Of a DNA stretch of 64,000 nucleotides, positions 11,278-25,100 are shown piece after piece. The translations under genes and the position numbers were made by a program. Source of the stretch: Paragonimus westermani (Eukaryota; Platyhelminthes; Trematoda; Plagiorchiida; Troglotrematidae); contig QNGE01000113.1 in assembly GCA_008508345.1 (NCBI GenBank), positions 232,263 to 296,262 on the forward strand. The letters are read 5' to 3'. The notes below the pieces were generated by a model. That model had not been told where the DNA came from, did not search any database, and was given only the letters and a program-made list of their open reading frames with translations. The first letter of the stretch is position 1. Every line of letters begins with the position of its first letter.

Positions 11278-14200
11278 ATTAGTGAACAGAAGTATGTTGG
11301 CTACTTTTACGCAGCTTCAGCATTGTGATACGTAACCCCTATTAAGGAATGACTGTTGACACGAAGAACTTATGAACACTGTACTTGTGCTCTATCTAAC
11401 CGGGAAAAGTGGCCTATTTTTCAACGAATTTCAGGCGTAAACCAGAAAGTGTACTTCCGTTCTGTAGAAAATCGAAGTGAAAATTTTTGGGCGTTCCAAT
11501 GTGGCCTATGATACAGCAGTTGGGCAAACGTGCTGCGTGAGTTCAGGCACTGGGCACAATCTGCCATGCAGCAATCGTAGGAAATTATGGATCTGTCAGG
11601 TTTTATCTGCCAACGCACCTATGGTTTGGTTGCACATAGCACACTTCAGGTTGTCAGTTTGCACGACGGCTAAATTTGACTTTTTTTGTGGGGATTCCTT
11701 CTCGCCTGTGCTCATCAGGTACATATATTTTGGATGACATTCGAACGCAGCATCCACTGAGGCTTTTGCCCACTGGACAGTTTGTCAACCGAAAGTTTCT
11801 TGAGTTAGTACGATCAAAACAGTTGGTATGTAGCTCTTCCTGGCGCTGTAATCTCCAACCTATACGGTAGGCTGGAAGCATCGTACATCCTAACTACGTA
11901 AGCCGGTCACAGCAAAGAAACAGTGGAAAAAAATGGGTGCATTAGTTTTATTTTATTACATTCAAATAATTGGAACAGAAGATGGGTTTGCTGACCATTT
12001 AGCTAGATTGCCGTGCTTTTGCAGCGAATGAGTATATAATGAACAGAAGCGTTAAATGTTGTAGTACACTAACTGGAGTTGTGTGACCACCTTAGGAGGA
12101 AGGGACTGGTTGTGTGAAGTGATCCCGCCAGTAATGCGGTGACAGAAGTGGAGCAGCAAAAACGTGCGCATCATTTGCTCCCTTCAGCTGTTTGCTAAGA
12201 AGCGGGATTCTACAAACAGGAGAAGATAGCGTCCTCTAGACACTTTCAAGTGATAGAATTCGTGTCCGATGTGGATGGACAGTTGGAACTTACGTTCCAA
12301 ATTTACAGCTTGTGAATTTTTAACTCGGATTACTGTAGAGGCTGAAGGTGGCTCTTATTTCCACAGTCTCACTGATTCGAGGCTTCCCGGCTGAGAACCC
12401 AGTTGTTATGAGGGGTTTTAAGTGCTCTTCAGTTCAACGTGGAATATATTTGGAATTAACGTTCTCCATGCGTAAGATTGCTTGGTTGCACAAGCATAAC
12501 AGTAAGCCACAGTTCATGCATATTTCATAAAGTGCCAGACATGCGTTAACTTAGCAAAAAATGATGTTAAAATAAAAATGGCATGTACTACTTGGCTTAC
12601 AACGCGAGTGGCGACCGAGGAGACGAGAATGGCTTGCAGGCTGAGGAGCACTCGTGAAGTGAGCGATCGCCAAACTAACTTATTCTTATTGAGACAAGCA
12701 CAAGTGAATGAATGGAGAAAAGTGGGCCAGATCTGTGGGCTAAACAGCTGCCAGCCAAGACATTCGGGCACCAACCAATCGGAAAGGGCAGATTTGGATA
12801 AGTTTTCATCTCGCCTTGACAGATCGTTGCTACTATCAACAGAAACATCGGAAATAAAGACTCGAATTTGTGTTATCCACGCTTTGGTAGCACTGTCGTG
12901 TAAGGTATAATTACATGTTTCGTAAAGCTGCTGACCTGAGGTTGAGAACTCTTTATCTAGCGGATACCATCCCAGTTGTTAAGAAAAGGGTAACTGGTTT
13001 GAGTTTCGAGCACACTATGTCAACTTGTGTCTAATCAAAACGAAAGCGGTTGCATCGATCTGTTAGTTTTGAATTAACTTCCGCAGGTTTCTAATATTCA
13101 GAATTACAACTCACAATCTGTCATCACCAATGAAAATCTGCCCAAGGGGTCAACCACTCTCGTTCAACCGGTTTAAATATACCACTGAACAATTGTTGTT
13201 TACTTGTTTTTCAATGACTGGTTCTCAACCACGTAGCATTTGGTTACAAACTGTTTTGAAAAGAAGCAACAAATGTTGATACCAGAAAGTAACCTACCTC
13301 ATCAGTGTATAAATTTCCGACCTCCCCGGTATGTGTCAAACTTACTATGTGTCTAGAAGCATTTCTGACATAATGCATTCATACCGTTGTGTGCGGGAAA
13401 TGTATCCCTGCTGACGCCTTGTCCCCCTTGGATCAGTAAAGTCAACTTGTAGCTGGAATTTTACTGATCAGTGTTTAGAGCACTTTAACTTGTTCCGGTT
13501 TTATCGTTCATCTTGCATACACACCGGAGAATCAGACACACGCATATTAATAAATGTAAAACGCAAAGTTGGAGGTTTTTGAGGGCGCTGAAAATGTGCT
13601 CTTGAGGGTGGAGATACACACATTCACGAGACAGAAGCTATAACAATGTTGACCATCCAAATGTGTCGAGTGCAAGAAATGATGAACCTGCCAGCGGAAA
13701 CCTCACCGGTAGATAAGTGTGCTGAAGTGCAATTCGTCCATTGTCTTCGTGCATATTACCAATTTAACAATCACACTGCCATGGTAAAGACGGGGTTTGG
13801 GTGTTGACTACGCGCCACGTTTACAGTGCAGGCTTACTTTAGAAAACCCAAACAGCACTAGCCTTTTTTGGTAGCCCACAGGATTATTCGACTAGCCATC
13901 AATTCCAGATTGATTGTCAATGCTTTTCGGAAATACATATCATATGTCGTAGGGGTTGTTGTTACAAGAAAAATTACAAGCCAATTTTCATCACCTGATA
14001 TTCTGAATCAAGGATAAAATCAACCATGCAAACTTCATTTGGTAACACTCATCATAAAATGTCATAAACACCGTTCTGTGGCCTTGTGATTTCATCTAGT
14101 GCGAGAACTGACAATCCATTGTAAAATGGTGATCAAGGCAGGTTCTTTTCGAGTTCGACAATCGTGCATATGATGCAGGCTGATTATTGAACGCACCGCG

Positions 14201-14474
14201 TGCTACCAAACACAACCACATAAACGCATTATTTCAGTGCACGAAATCAATTTTTATTGAGTTCTAACACATTCTTCCGCTGACCAATGTTCTCATTTTT
14301 TCTTCCAAAATTGTGTTTTCCACTAAACGACTTACTTTTTGTTAACCTAAACATTACCATCAGACGTGTTTCGATACGTGTGATTTATTTTCGAGTGAGA
14401 TGCCTAATGGGAAAATACTTTGCCTTTATTGCTTATTTGTTCTTTGTTGTATCCGTTTCGTTTTCCTTAACCAG
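11278..14474. other. No confident gene
   Basis: At about 11690-11745, on the minus strand, a GTACCTGATGAG stretch resembles the terminal motif of the PLE copies at 27.8 and 28.6 kb, so a small PLE remnant is possible. A plus-strand frame at 12578-12910 (110 residues, ending at a possible AAG/GTATAA donor) could be an exon but matches nothing I know. The rest is blank. Confidence 0.35.
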
Positions 14475-14690
14475 CCTGGAATTGGTGGTCAGCTGGGTAG
14501 TTTGGATCTTGGTGACAAACGCTGTGCGCGTCACGAGCTGTTAGACGCTGAGCGTATGTACGCTTGGGAGCGAGGCCAAATCGACTACACTGGATCGGAT
14601 CGTTTTGCCAATATTCTGGCGAAGTTGTGTGACACGATGCAAAAAGTTGGCGGTGAAACGAACCGACCTATAGGACTGGATGTGTGCACT
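14475..14690 (+). CDS. Probable internal exon (72 codons), host protein not recognised
   Basis: A pyrimidine-rich acceptor (TTTTCCTTAACCAG) precedes CCT at 14475, and a GTATGA donor follows ACT at 14690. The enclosed 216 bases are exactly 72 codons with phase 0 at both ends and no stop. Codon usage is richer in G and C than the surroundings. The peptide is charged and looks globular, with RCARHELLDAERMYAWERGQ early and a helix-like DRFANILAKLCDTMQ later. I do not recognise the family. Splice sites, phase and composition make it one of the better host exons here; partner exons were not located. It may belong to the same gene as the 6.1 kb exon (same strand), but nothing links them directly. 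Confidence 0.55.
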
Positions 14691-16154
14691 GTATGAGCAC
14701 CCAAAACAAGAAACTAACTTTTTTAACTTAGAACCGTGAAACTTTGTCTTTATATTTTCCATTTTCCTTTGTTTGTGCGAACTAGTTCTGATCTAGCATG
14801 TTAATACTGTCAGGTGAATAGACAAACCTTTCATTTTGTACAGTTTGGCTTATGACAGCCTGTGACAGTCTCATAGCAACTGGTGTTTGCGGACAATATT
14901 TTCGATAAATTGATCAAGGAGAGAAATTTTAGCAGTTATTATGACGTTGCCGATTCTTTTTTCATTAATCTACTTCAATACATTCACCTTATGGTAAACT
15001 GTTTGAACCTACCTTAAGGATTACTTGAAATATTGTTGCTTAGGAGAAAGCATGTCCCGTTTATCAATATTAGGACAAATTTCCAATAAAACATACAAGA
15101 AATCTTTCACTTGTCGTCCACGAGTCACTTCAAGCAGTTTTGTGTGAATTAAGACGAACGTAATTACCGCTTTTACTTTAAGAGACGTTTATTTTGGTGT
15201 ACCGCAAGTGAGGTGAGACTTAACGTAGGTCCATTTCATAGTTGCTTCAAAAGTACAAGGTGATTTGATTATGTGCTCATTATGCACCCATAAGCGGTGT
15301 TGAAACGTTAAGTCTTGTTGATCCGCAAACAACGACGTTATCATTGCGCGTACCGTTTCAAATCGCCAACAGGGTTCACAAGAGGAGGGCAGTTGTAATC
15401 AGCCCAAAATAAAGACAAACTGCTTGAATATATGGTTAATGCACACCTGATGAGAGGGCGTTTGCCGAAGAATATTGTCATTGAGAAGGCGGCTAATTTT
15501 CCGATTCTTTCACGCAGTAACACATCGTCAAGGCTGCAATACCAAATGATACTTTTTGATTTGCGGGGAACCTTGTTTCGGCACCAGCGTATGCCCATTT
15601 GGTCTGGTGATTTCATAATGGGTAGTTGGATTCAACCGCACATACAGCACTAGTTTGGTACACAAAGCAATGTCATCAGGCAAATTGATCGTCAGATGTA
15701 TTGCGGTAAATTGGTGGTACTCTCAACCTCTATGTTGATGCTGGCCAGCTTTTTACGTTGCTGTAGACGGCGGTTGAGTTTCCGCTTCTCCCGTTAATCT
15801 CTGGTTGTCTCTTTCCAATCTTTTTATTGCCACCCCTTTGGAACTTGGACGGTCTTCGGGTTTATCTTTTTTCCCAAACCGTTCAACACAGATTCAGATT
15901 GACAAGTTTTTTCAGGTCCTCCTACAATTTAATTTTCCATGAATTCCACTTAATGCTCGTGAGTGATAGCCCGCACTGTGAATACAATTTAGCGGACTCC
16001 TCCTTTCCGTCTAAGGGTGCAATCACGGATGCAGAACTGAATAATAATGAAACACGCGAAGTGTCACAAAATTGACAGTTAGTTCATCGGACAGACTGAG
16101 GTGGCGCACCTCGGTCAGTCACCTTCCACAATGGGACTGCATCTATTATCCCAC
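14691..16154. other. Nothing recognised
   Basis: Begins at the donor of the 14.5 kb exon. Overlapping open frames at 15341-15653 on both strands show no family motif. Confidence 0.4.
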
Positions 16155-16243
16155 AATACCGTCAGTTTTCAAGTAGATCACTCACATTTGGTCGCAGCCT
16201 TCGCATTCAAATAGACTTTCCAGCCAGCCTCTTTCGAAAAGCA

Positions 16244-16288
16244 GCACTCGACTCGAGTTTTGCTCTCGTCAGAGCTCGTCAGTAGTGC
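16244..16288 (-). ncRNA. Hammerhead ribozyme in left arm of SINE dimer, degenerate
   Basis: Core CTGACGA and 5-bp stem II are present, and stem III reads ACTCGAGT followed by C. The conserved G before AAA in the second core strand is changed to A, and one pair of stem I is lost next to the cleavage site. Confidence 0.5.
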
Positions 16289-16615
16289 ATATCCTTATCA
16301 CGGCTGAGATTTGAACTCCGGCATCGCTTTCATGGGGCAACCATGTTGACCATTGTCCCACTGACTTCACATCAGACACGGTCGAATTAACAAATTTGAA
16401 GGTTCAACCACTTCCTCACGTGAGAAATTACCACGCTAATGTCCTCTCTTACCAGGAGAATAGAGCAACCTGATCATTGCTCACAAGCCAAAGTGGTTGA
16501 GCCTTAAGATTTGATGATTCGGTCGTGCCTAACGTGAGGTCAATGGCACAATGGTCAACACGGTTGCCTCATGAAAGCAAGGCCGAAGTTCAAATCGTGG
16601 CTGTGGCAAGGATAT

Positions 16616-16660
16616 GCACCATTGACGAGCTATGATGAGAGCAAAACTTGAGTCTAGTGC
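16616..16660 (+). ncRNA. Hammerhead ribozyme in right arm of SINE dimer, degenerate
   Basis: Same layout as the other copies, with the first core base changed (TTGACGA) and GAAA changed to AAAA. Probably inactive. Confidence 0.45.
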
Positions 16661-16779
16661 TTTTTTTCGAAAGAGGCTGGCTGGAAAGTCTATTTGAACG
16701 CGAAGTCTGCGATCAAATGTGAGTGATGTATAACTTGAGAATGAACCAGATCCCCGACCACTCATCAGTAATACCGTCA

Positions 16780-18779
16780 ATGTTCATAATGGGTGCATCA
16801 GTGCAACTGAGGACCACAGAAAGACACGCTAAATGGACTGTTCACTCTGGTATCCACGAGACATGACCCGCCTTCGATGAAACGAAAGCCTCAATTATCA
16901 GCCAACATGGGAAACACAAGCGCCTACTGTCCGCGAATTCCTAATTAGGTCAGTTGATAAATCAGAAAACTCCTACCGAAAGTAATTAGCTCCGTTTACT
17001 TGACTAATTCCGATCAGTACGCAGTTGCACTGCCACAGGAAGCTTTGTTATCTGGATTGATGAAATTAAGACGTGCCAAGGCATTTCACTCACTAGGCCA
17101 ACCTCAATCTATTCTGTAACCATACCCTCGGAATTACAGTACATGGACGGGAGGTGTGCGCAACTGTTGCTTCCAGCTGGCGCTCTATCGGAACTAGGCT
17201 TGCTGACGTATTCCATAAAACTCGACCCATATAATAATGTCTGGTATAATGTCCGGTTGTGGTCGATGCTAGACAGTCTTCAGGATCAAAAAGGGCAAAA
17301 TTCGGTGATAGTCTGTGGCGTCGCGCCCAGCCACATGGACCTCGAAAGCATGTTCGAAGATCCACAGTAAACTAATGGAATGCCCCCACGACTGGCACTC
17401 TAACTCCTGGTACTGAATCTAATCGAAGGCATGTGAAATGGGGCCAGACATCGCGTAAAGTAACCGATGCAACGAAGGTATGACCTCGTACGAGCGGGCG
17501 ATCCTTCGGACAAGCTTTCCCAATGTGAGTGTAGTTTAGGGCGTCTAGAAAAGTTAACTGAAAAGATCAGAAGCGTGCTGATAGTAGTATGTTGCCACAA
17601 CATGATGAAATACGCTTAGTAGTTCGTCAATGCATCCCGGAACTCTGGACCTGGCCATAAAATCCACAGTCCAGATCAAAGGGCGTATCCAACGGACACG
17701 AAGCCTAACCGAGTCGAGTGAGTGAACAAGCACAACACCGCTGAAATCACAGCCAGATAAATTGGCTATACGTAGAGTGGGAGCGAACGTGCCTTTCCAG
17801 TGAAGTGACTCAGCCCCATCGATCCGGTGTTTCTGTTAAAACGGTCCACGATCATTAATATCCGGCTGTCCACACGCTTCCAGCCGTTCTAGCGCTTAAA
17901 AGACTATGCTGGAATTGAAATCAACATGCGCCTGCGAGTGCAGAGGGACAAACTGAAAGTATATATCATTAATTGATTGTCCCATCACGATAGCTTTTTC
18001 ACCAAAAGATAGCTGGTAAAATGCTGCACTCATGAACATGACATTCAAAAATCAGTAAAAGACTGATCAGAACCTAACACTTTTCATAATATCTGGGGTA
18101 TGTCATGCCGTGCTTTTAGGTTGATCGCGCCGTTTGTGGACGCTGAAGTGACGTACCACAACCATGTTGCCAAAGTGGTAGGTCTTGCTTGGCATCTCAA
18201 CTTTGTGGCTTCGTAACTGGGCCGTGTCATTCCGTCAACATGTTTTATTTGACCATTGTATCCGTGATGAAGGCAACTTGCTGTATCATCGAGATCGGCA
18301 TGGATAGTTCGCTTGAAAGTGTTGGGAACCTGCCTCATTCTAAGAAACGATACATCTAAGATGCGAAGTCCATTTGGTTTGAGTCAGCACAAAACCCTAG
18401 CGCCATGCGGGTTTTGGTTAGGTGATTACGATCTAGGATAACATGTTGAGACCTGTGAGTATTATTCGGACTGGGGGGCGCTTTATTGGGCTAAAGTACC
18501 CTTTACAACTAACCTGTTTGCTCGTAAACTGACTTCTCCGGTACTGTACAGACTAAGTGTAGATGCTTTTGATGATGATTTGGAATCGATGCTTTCATTT
18601 AACCCAAGGCACTGAGGTGACTAAATTGACTTGAGTGTGTATCTGTCTGTCTATCTATTTGACTCTAGTCATGTTGAATTATGTTAGATCACCTTCGTAG
18701 TTCAGCTTGCAAGACAGCAGCTGCGTACAACTCGGACTGAATGAGTTTATCATGCTGGAACCACATCCCACTGCTGGAA
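16780..18779. other. Nothing confidently recognised
   Basis: Slightly more G+C than the neighbours. Open frames at 17093-17370 (both strands) and 18084-18338 (minus) have no known motif. Possibly old transposon sequence. Confidence 0.35.
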
Positions 18780-19115
18780 CGCAAGTAAGTGAATGTTGTG
18801 CCGGTAATCTGACAAGTGAACAGCGTAATAAACTGGCTTCTACTCATGCCTTCTTTGATGGGAGCGTGGAAGAGATCACTGGCGAGTTTAATGCAAGACA
18901 TGCGTGTATGCGGTCGGTTTCCTGCAAATCGGTTCGAAGGCCGACGAAAAGTTTGTTGCGACAGGCAGTGTTCGTGACCTGCAAAGAAGTGGTCGACCGT
19001 GCACATTAGTAAATGAATGCTCAGCTAGCTACGTTCCGCGACGTGAAGCTAACTCAAACGCAACATCTGCAGAGAACGTTCACGGACACTGGAGGAAGTT
19101 AAAGTGCCTAGAACA
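18780..19115 (+). pseudogene. Remnant of a transposase N-terminal helix-turn-helix (DUF4817/mariner-Tc type)
   Basis: Frame 2 (about 18800-18900) reads LTSEQRNKLAS followed by FFDGSVEEITGEFNARHA, the first helix block of the DUF4817-like family. After a frameshift near 18900, frame 1 continues with ATGSVRDLQRSGRPCTLV, the typical TGSVxDxxRSGRPxT linker of mariner/Tc-related DNA-binding domains. A KVPRTMV piece near 19100 in a third frame fits the start of the second helix-turn-helix. No DDE catalytic domain follows. A dead fragment, confident as to family type only. Confidence 0.6.
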
Positions 19116-22100
19116 ATGGTGAGTTAGAATACTGCACAGATGGCCACTTGTTGAGTATTCGACGTTTTGACAACCCAAACCTGTTGTGTAAATTAACGAT
19201 GCGCATACTTCTGTTCGCACCTAGTAGTGCGCCATTTGCAAACAGGAACTTTAACGACTGACCACGGCTTTTTCGACAGCACTGTGCAAATTTAGATTGG
19301 ATGTCAACACAAGTAAAACGTTTCTCTTCCTCAAGGTTTTCCGGCCGAAGATGCACCTACACCTGAAATCCACATCACTAGAGACATCGTAGGTAGTCGC
19401 TTGAGGTGTTCAACATAGACAACAAGTTTTTAATCGGAAGACTTCATTTTTATTCGTCTCTTTAAGATTTATCAGATCTTGCGACAAATTTTGCCACCCA
19501 TTATTGTGTAATTTGTTCCCAAATGACTTAATGTACGTCTGGCAGATTCTGAAGGGTATTCAAGTGGTGAGTATTCTTTTGCTTTCAAACCTTTTGATCC
19601 TTCCGTTTGATTCCCTCAGGCAAGGAAAGAAAGTCGGTCAGTGCAAACGGTAGGTATCTCCAAGACACAACAAATACGAAGGCAGAAATTGAGGTAGCTG
19701 GTCAACCACTCACAACTAACTCACAGGTAAATAAGCTAAAACCGAACGGGGATTCACCTTACGTCTTACTATAGCTGTCCAAAAGAGATTACCAGCAATT
19801 AATTTTCCAACCTGCTTGGAGAGAATAGAGCTCACAGCGTGTCCTACGTTGGGCCTTATGAAACACAGAGGGTGTGATTGTGCCAGATGACAGGTTGGAA
19901 CCGCCTATAAACAACAAGAAAGTACGTGTTGCTAAGACAGGCTAAATTGAAGTAGGCAGCCGAAAGTGTGGGGAAGGTTAGAGTGCTGTACAGGCCGAGG
20001 GGGACTGAAGGGATAGTATCAACTAGGCTATTGCATACAATACATGATGATGTGCCAAGAGATTTTAAAAGAGCTACTGAACGGCAAATCTCAACCCACC
20101 GTCATAAGCAACGGTGTTTTAGTCAGCTATCCAGATGGTGAATGCTCGGTGATCAGAAAAACCTCATATTTACTGGTGGACACAATAGCTACGGAATCAC
20201 TTCTGTAACGTTTTACATTTGAATAGATGACTGTCGTCAAGTTCTATCCCTTAAGTGACGTGGCTAACTCGTTCACTAATTGATGGGTACTGTGATCCGG
20301 GTTATTTCGATTCGCATTAAAGCAGTGACATCCTTGGCGGAGATTCCTTCATAATTAGTTCCGAAGAACACGAAAAGATTTTGAAAACGAGTGATTATGT
20401 TAAAACAGTGGTCATCAGTTACTCTCAATGAGTCCAAAGTTTGCTAACATTTATATCAAGAAATATTGAGGCATACTCTCAACACTATCGCTGGGAGTAA
20501 ACTATTATTAGTTGTACTGCTTCTTTACTGCAACACAACAATATAACGGAATGTTTTTTTCAATGGAAACGTTGTGTGTGTGTGATAGAAGAGAGTGAGC
20601 AGGGATTTTAGTGCACGAGGCTCTCAAAGTGAATGCTCACGTAACCAAAGTCTAACCGGTTGCATCTTCTAAGCGTCTTGCAGTCACAAGAAACTGTGTG
20701 CGTAACCAGTGAAGTTGAGGTGAGATCCACACGGTAGCCTTATCCGTCCCTCTTCATTCTGAATTTATCACACAACGCTTGATTAGAGATCGGTCGCAAT
20801 CACGCCATTGTGTTTAACAGTCGAACATACATTATCAGTCGGGTTATAAGTTTAACAGAAACCGTGGTGAGCATGGCGTATTTTGGCTTCCTCCCCTGTG
20901 AGGTATCCACAAGAGTTCAATCCCAGAGGTTTCAGTCAATCCGCTCTTGTAAAATACTTTTCATACAAGGGGACTGGTTTATCGCATGGTCGCCATCTGT
21001 GCAAGCCCGACTGAGTTCAAGCAGCTGTGACGGAGTTGTTTCACACAACTTGTTCTCTTACATTCCATAATTGTTGCAGATTATTCTCGGCGAAAACTTT
21101 CGTGGAGTCATGGAAGAACGTTACGCAGGACATTATGTGTAATCAACCTCGTTTTCTTTGGAAATTTTTAGTCATAATGAGGTATTCAACATATTGATTG
21201 TATACACACTCGTATAAATCACGAACGGTCAAACAGTTTAAAGTTTATTTTAACAAATTAACAACAGCAACATGGTCCTATCTCCTTTTTAGCTCGGTAG
21301 GCCCTAGAATACTATGTACAAATAATTGAAAGGAGAGAAAAAAAAGAACGCACTGTTTACTCATATTACTTTAAAATCACCACTAAATCGACATTGCCTG
21401 TGTGTGGAACTACATAGCAGGGTACGTATACACGAAATAAGCTACGTCACTGGATTGGTATAATAGGTAAAATAGAGTGGATTGAACACAACAAAAAATG
21501 GCAAGAACCAGATTCTTCGAAATCCCCCAGCTGTCCATTAACCTGTTGTTTCTCTTTACAGTTATTATTCCCGGAGCACCACTCAATAGAATGACTTCTC
21601 TCGACTGGTTAACAAATGCATTTGGTTATCAAAAAGCAAATAGAATAATGACATTTAGGTGACGTAACTTGAACCTCCCCTGAAAGTGGTAATCCAAAAG
21701 TGGTAGTCTGATCGCAATATTTGCACGCAACTGAAGTATTCATCTGTTGGATGTGGACCAGGGATTGCGTCAACCAGTCGACGGTGTGTCTCATTCTTAT
21801 ATCTCATTTCCAAACTTTTGAAATTTAATGTTTACAGTTGGGGAATTTAATCTGTTTCAAATCAAACGTTACCCACGTGTCTTCGGGTTCAGAAAAGTGT
21901 TCCGCCAACCTACTTTTATGATAAGCACTAGATACGAATTACTGCCTCTATAGCTATATAAACAACGCCAATCCCATTTTAGTTTGCTAAGAGCGACGCA
22001 ATGAGACTCTGTAATTCACACGCATTGTGTTAGCAGTGAAATTAGGGGGCGAGGTTTAAACATGACATTAAGGTCAATCTAACAGAGATTTACGTACTTC

Positions 22101-25100
22101 TAAGGGTCAGATTGATAACCTTATGTTCAAAACACATCGGCTTACCAACTTGAGGTCGAAAGTGGGTTTGAAGGAAGCGGTGATACACATGTTCAGAAGA
22201 CCCAAGTGATATCATCTGTTCAAGTTTCTATTACTATCTAATTATGTTAAAACATTCCCACCTATGAAGCGATATCGCCAACTTTAAGGAATATCAAGCT
22301 ATAGCTGGGAAATAAAATTAACTGTAATGAAACATTACAATTAGCGGTTGATAATAATTGTTTTGTTAAAATAACATTCAACTTGTGAGGTCATAAATGC
22401 AGCAAGTTGTACGATATTTTAAGCTATTTGTTATGAAAAACGTCTGTCAATATTATAAGACAGTGTGAATGCGGAACAACCTTCGACCTAATGTAGACCA
22501 CTTGCCTTTGTGAAGAGTTGTTCATATGTTTGCCCGAATTCGACGACTTCTTACGACGAGGCTGTTGGAGGGAGTGATGAATCTGACAGTCAGCTTGACT
22601 GCCGGTTTCAGATTGCCGAACGTAAGCTTAAAGTTCGCTTCGTCTTCACTGCTAACCACAACAAACAAGAGTTCGGAAGTTAATTACTTATAGTGATCAA
22701 AGGCAATAACCGAAAAGGTTTTATAACGCCGGATTTGCGTTTTCATGATTCTGGCGGTTATCTTTAGCCACCAAAATCCGCACTGTTTGAACCGCTTGTC
22801 TCATAAAGCTTGAATTTGTATTTTTAAACAAATTGTTAGTGATTTTATCACCTACTTGCATCACTTGTACATAAAAACCAACAAACCTTCGGAAAACGCA
22901 AACTGTCTTCAAGCTGCTTTGTACTGATTGCTAAATCACTCTGGTGAGATTTAGCGGCTGTACGAATGTACCACCTGGCTCTTTTTCAAAACAGATGTTC
23001 AGCGAACTTGCGAATATTGATCCGCATAAAGGCCCGAAGGCGGGAATTTCACGAAGCTAATCTGACGACTGTCTTTTGAGATTTGGATACAACCTGATAC
23101 CAATGTAGACATGTAATAATTGAAGACAGGCATTTTATTGTGGTCACGGTTGGTCTACCTAATATATGGATATACTACTTTTAAGCACACGGATTTTCAT
23201 ACTTCCATTGTGAACTAGTTTGTCTGAAATGAAAGCCCCCCAAATATTTGTCTTTATTAATATTAGTATTAGACTTTTGTCAATACTACAAATAATAGTG
23301 GTGATTAATTCGCTGCGGCTGTTTTCCTGTTATATCACACTTGTAACCAAAATCATTTTTATATAAATAAATGTTTTCTGTGGAATTCTTATAGGAAGTG
23401 AAGCGAAAATTTGACTTGGGTAAGACATGTACTTGGCAAAGTACAGCATAGAATTTAAATAGTGCCACTTCCACAGGCATAATGCGTTCGTCTCACTCAT
23501 TTTTTAATTAGCAGGGGTCTTATTTTATATTTTTCAAGTCAGTGAGTATTTGACGTTGCGTTTCTAGATGTGGCTTAATCAGACTAATCATGTCAAGTCT
23601 ATACTGAGTAAAGTTTAGTTGATTTTGTTAAATTTTATATTTCCGTTCAGATTGCGCTTTACACGCAATGATGTTGCTAACGCCGATTGTTTCGAACTCT
23701 AAAATGAGTTGGGATGTTTATTTTCCTCAAACTTCAAGTTGCGTATTCGAAAAACATGAAAATATTTTGTATGCATGGAAATAAATCACAGAATTGAAAA
23801 CAGTTTCAGGTCGTTGTGTGTAAAAAAGTACCATTTTTTCCGTTATCCATCAAATAAAGAACGCTAATTATCAGTTCTACTCAAATACAAATGAGAATTT
23901 GTGGCGGTGATCTTAGAAACTGATACTACTCGTGAACAATAAAACCCTAACCGGAATAGCACTGGTCGTATGAAACAACCGATTTCGTTGATTCCGCGAA
24001 TGTGGGTAATAACCACCTAATAGGTTTTCTGTGAGAAAATTGTTAGACTGAGTATATTTACGCCACAATATTAAATAACATTTCATCAACTGAGTTGGCA
24101 GTAGAACAGGTTCGATGTGAGAAAGGCAGTTTCTTTTGTTGCATATCGTAACGTGGAGAGCACTCATCGTTGAAGATATATGTGAGCTGAACATTTCTCA
24201 TCACGTATGTAGGGCAATTCACTTATTCAGGACAACTTCTGTTACCGGAAGTAATTCCTGATGCTACAAATCGGCTTGAAAAGCCCGAGCTTATTTCTAT
24301 TGTTTTTACTCCAAATGTTTAATTGTCATATTTTGAGTCGACCTGTTTACTATCGGTCAGGTTACGATTGGCTTATTCACTATTGTCGCAGGTATCACGT
24401 GGATTAAACAAAACCGATTAATCCGATTCACTCTGATTGCACCATATTGAGCAAATGTCATGGCAGCGTTAACGTGAAGAACAAGAATACATTTATGACA
24501 CTGTGGGCTCTGGCGAAAATCTGTCCATTCCAAAATGAATGTTAAGAAATAAGGACGCGGTTTCCAATTCCGTCGCTAGATGAAGTATTCATGAGAACCT
24601 GTAAGCGTGAGCTAAATATACCATACCTAGCTGATTGGATAGCTTGAATTCGTAGCACTATAACTGAGGTTGTCTAATCTGATTGAAGCTTATTTAAACC
24701 ATAAGTTGAAGTTACTTTTCATTCATTTTGTTCGTCAATTATGCTCTGTATAAGTAGGGCGATTCCACTGTGAGGCATACAGGTATCATTGTTCAACCTA
24801 GCAGTTCTCTTCCATCTGAAGATAACGGACCGATAATTCCCTAGAATAAAAAAGCGTTGGTTAAGTGAACGAGTTATTTCGAAGCCTCTCAATGAACCAA
24901 GTTTTTACACTGTTAATGAAAAACAACCTGGTTAGTATATTGTCAAAATCAAATGAAAGCTACTAGATGTCGTTAAGTAACGAGGTAGAAAATGTAGGAA
25001 TGTTGGTATGCAACGAAACAAATGATATACATCTGATTTAAACAGCTTTGTAATAGTCAAAAAGCAAGAAACTGAACAGGAAACATACTGAGATTGTTAG

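Larger units (their letters stand above)
16165..16769. mobile_element. Head-to-head SINE dimer flanked by 10-bp direct repeats
   Basis: A minus-oriented SINE (16165-16440) and a plus-oriented SINE (16466-16769) meet at their 5' ends. The 10-mer AATACCGTCA lies at 16155-16164 and 16770-16779, immediately outside the pair, so the pair appears to have inserted as one unit. Each arm has the tRNA-like head, ribozyme region and body. The left arm lacks about 30 bases of the 3' tail present in the right arm (block CCCCGACCACTCATCAGT), as if truncated at one end. The central sequence (about 16425-16500) is also found at the centre of the unit at 49205-49563. Confidence 0.75.

Noticed and set aside
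15446..15485. Hammerhead-like CTGATGA...GCCGAAG
   Set aside because: A stem II can be drawn, but there is no stem III with a U-H cleavage site and no stem I.
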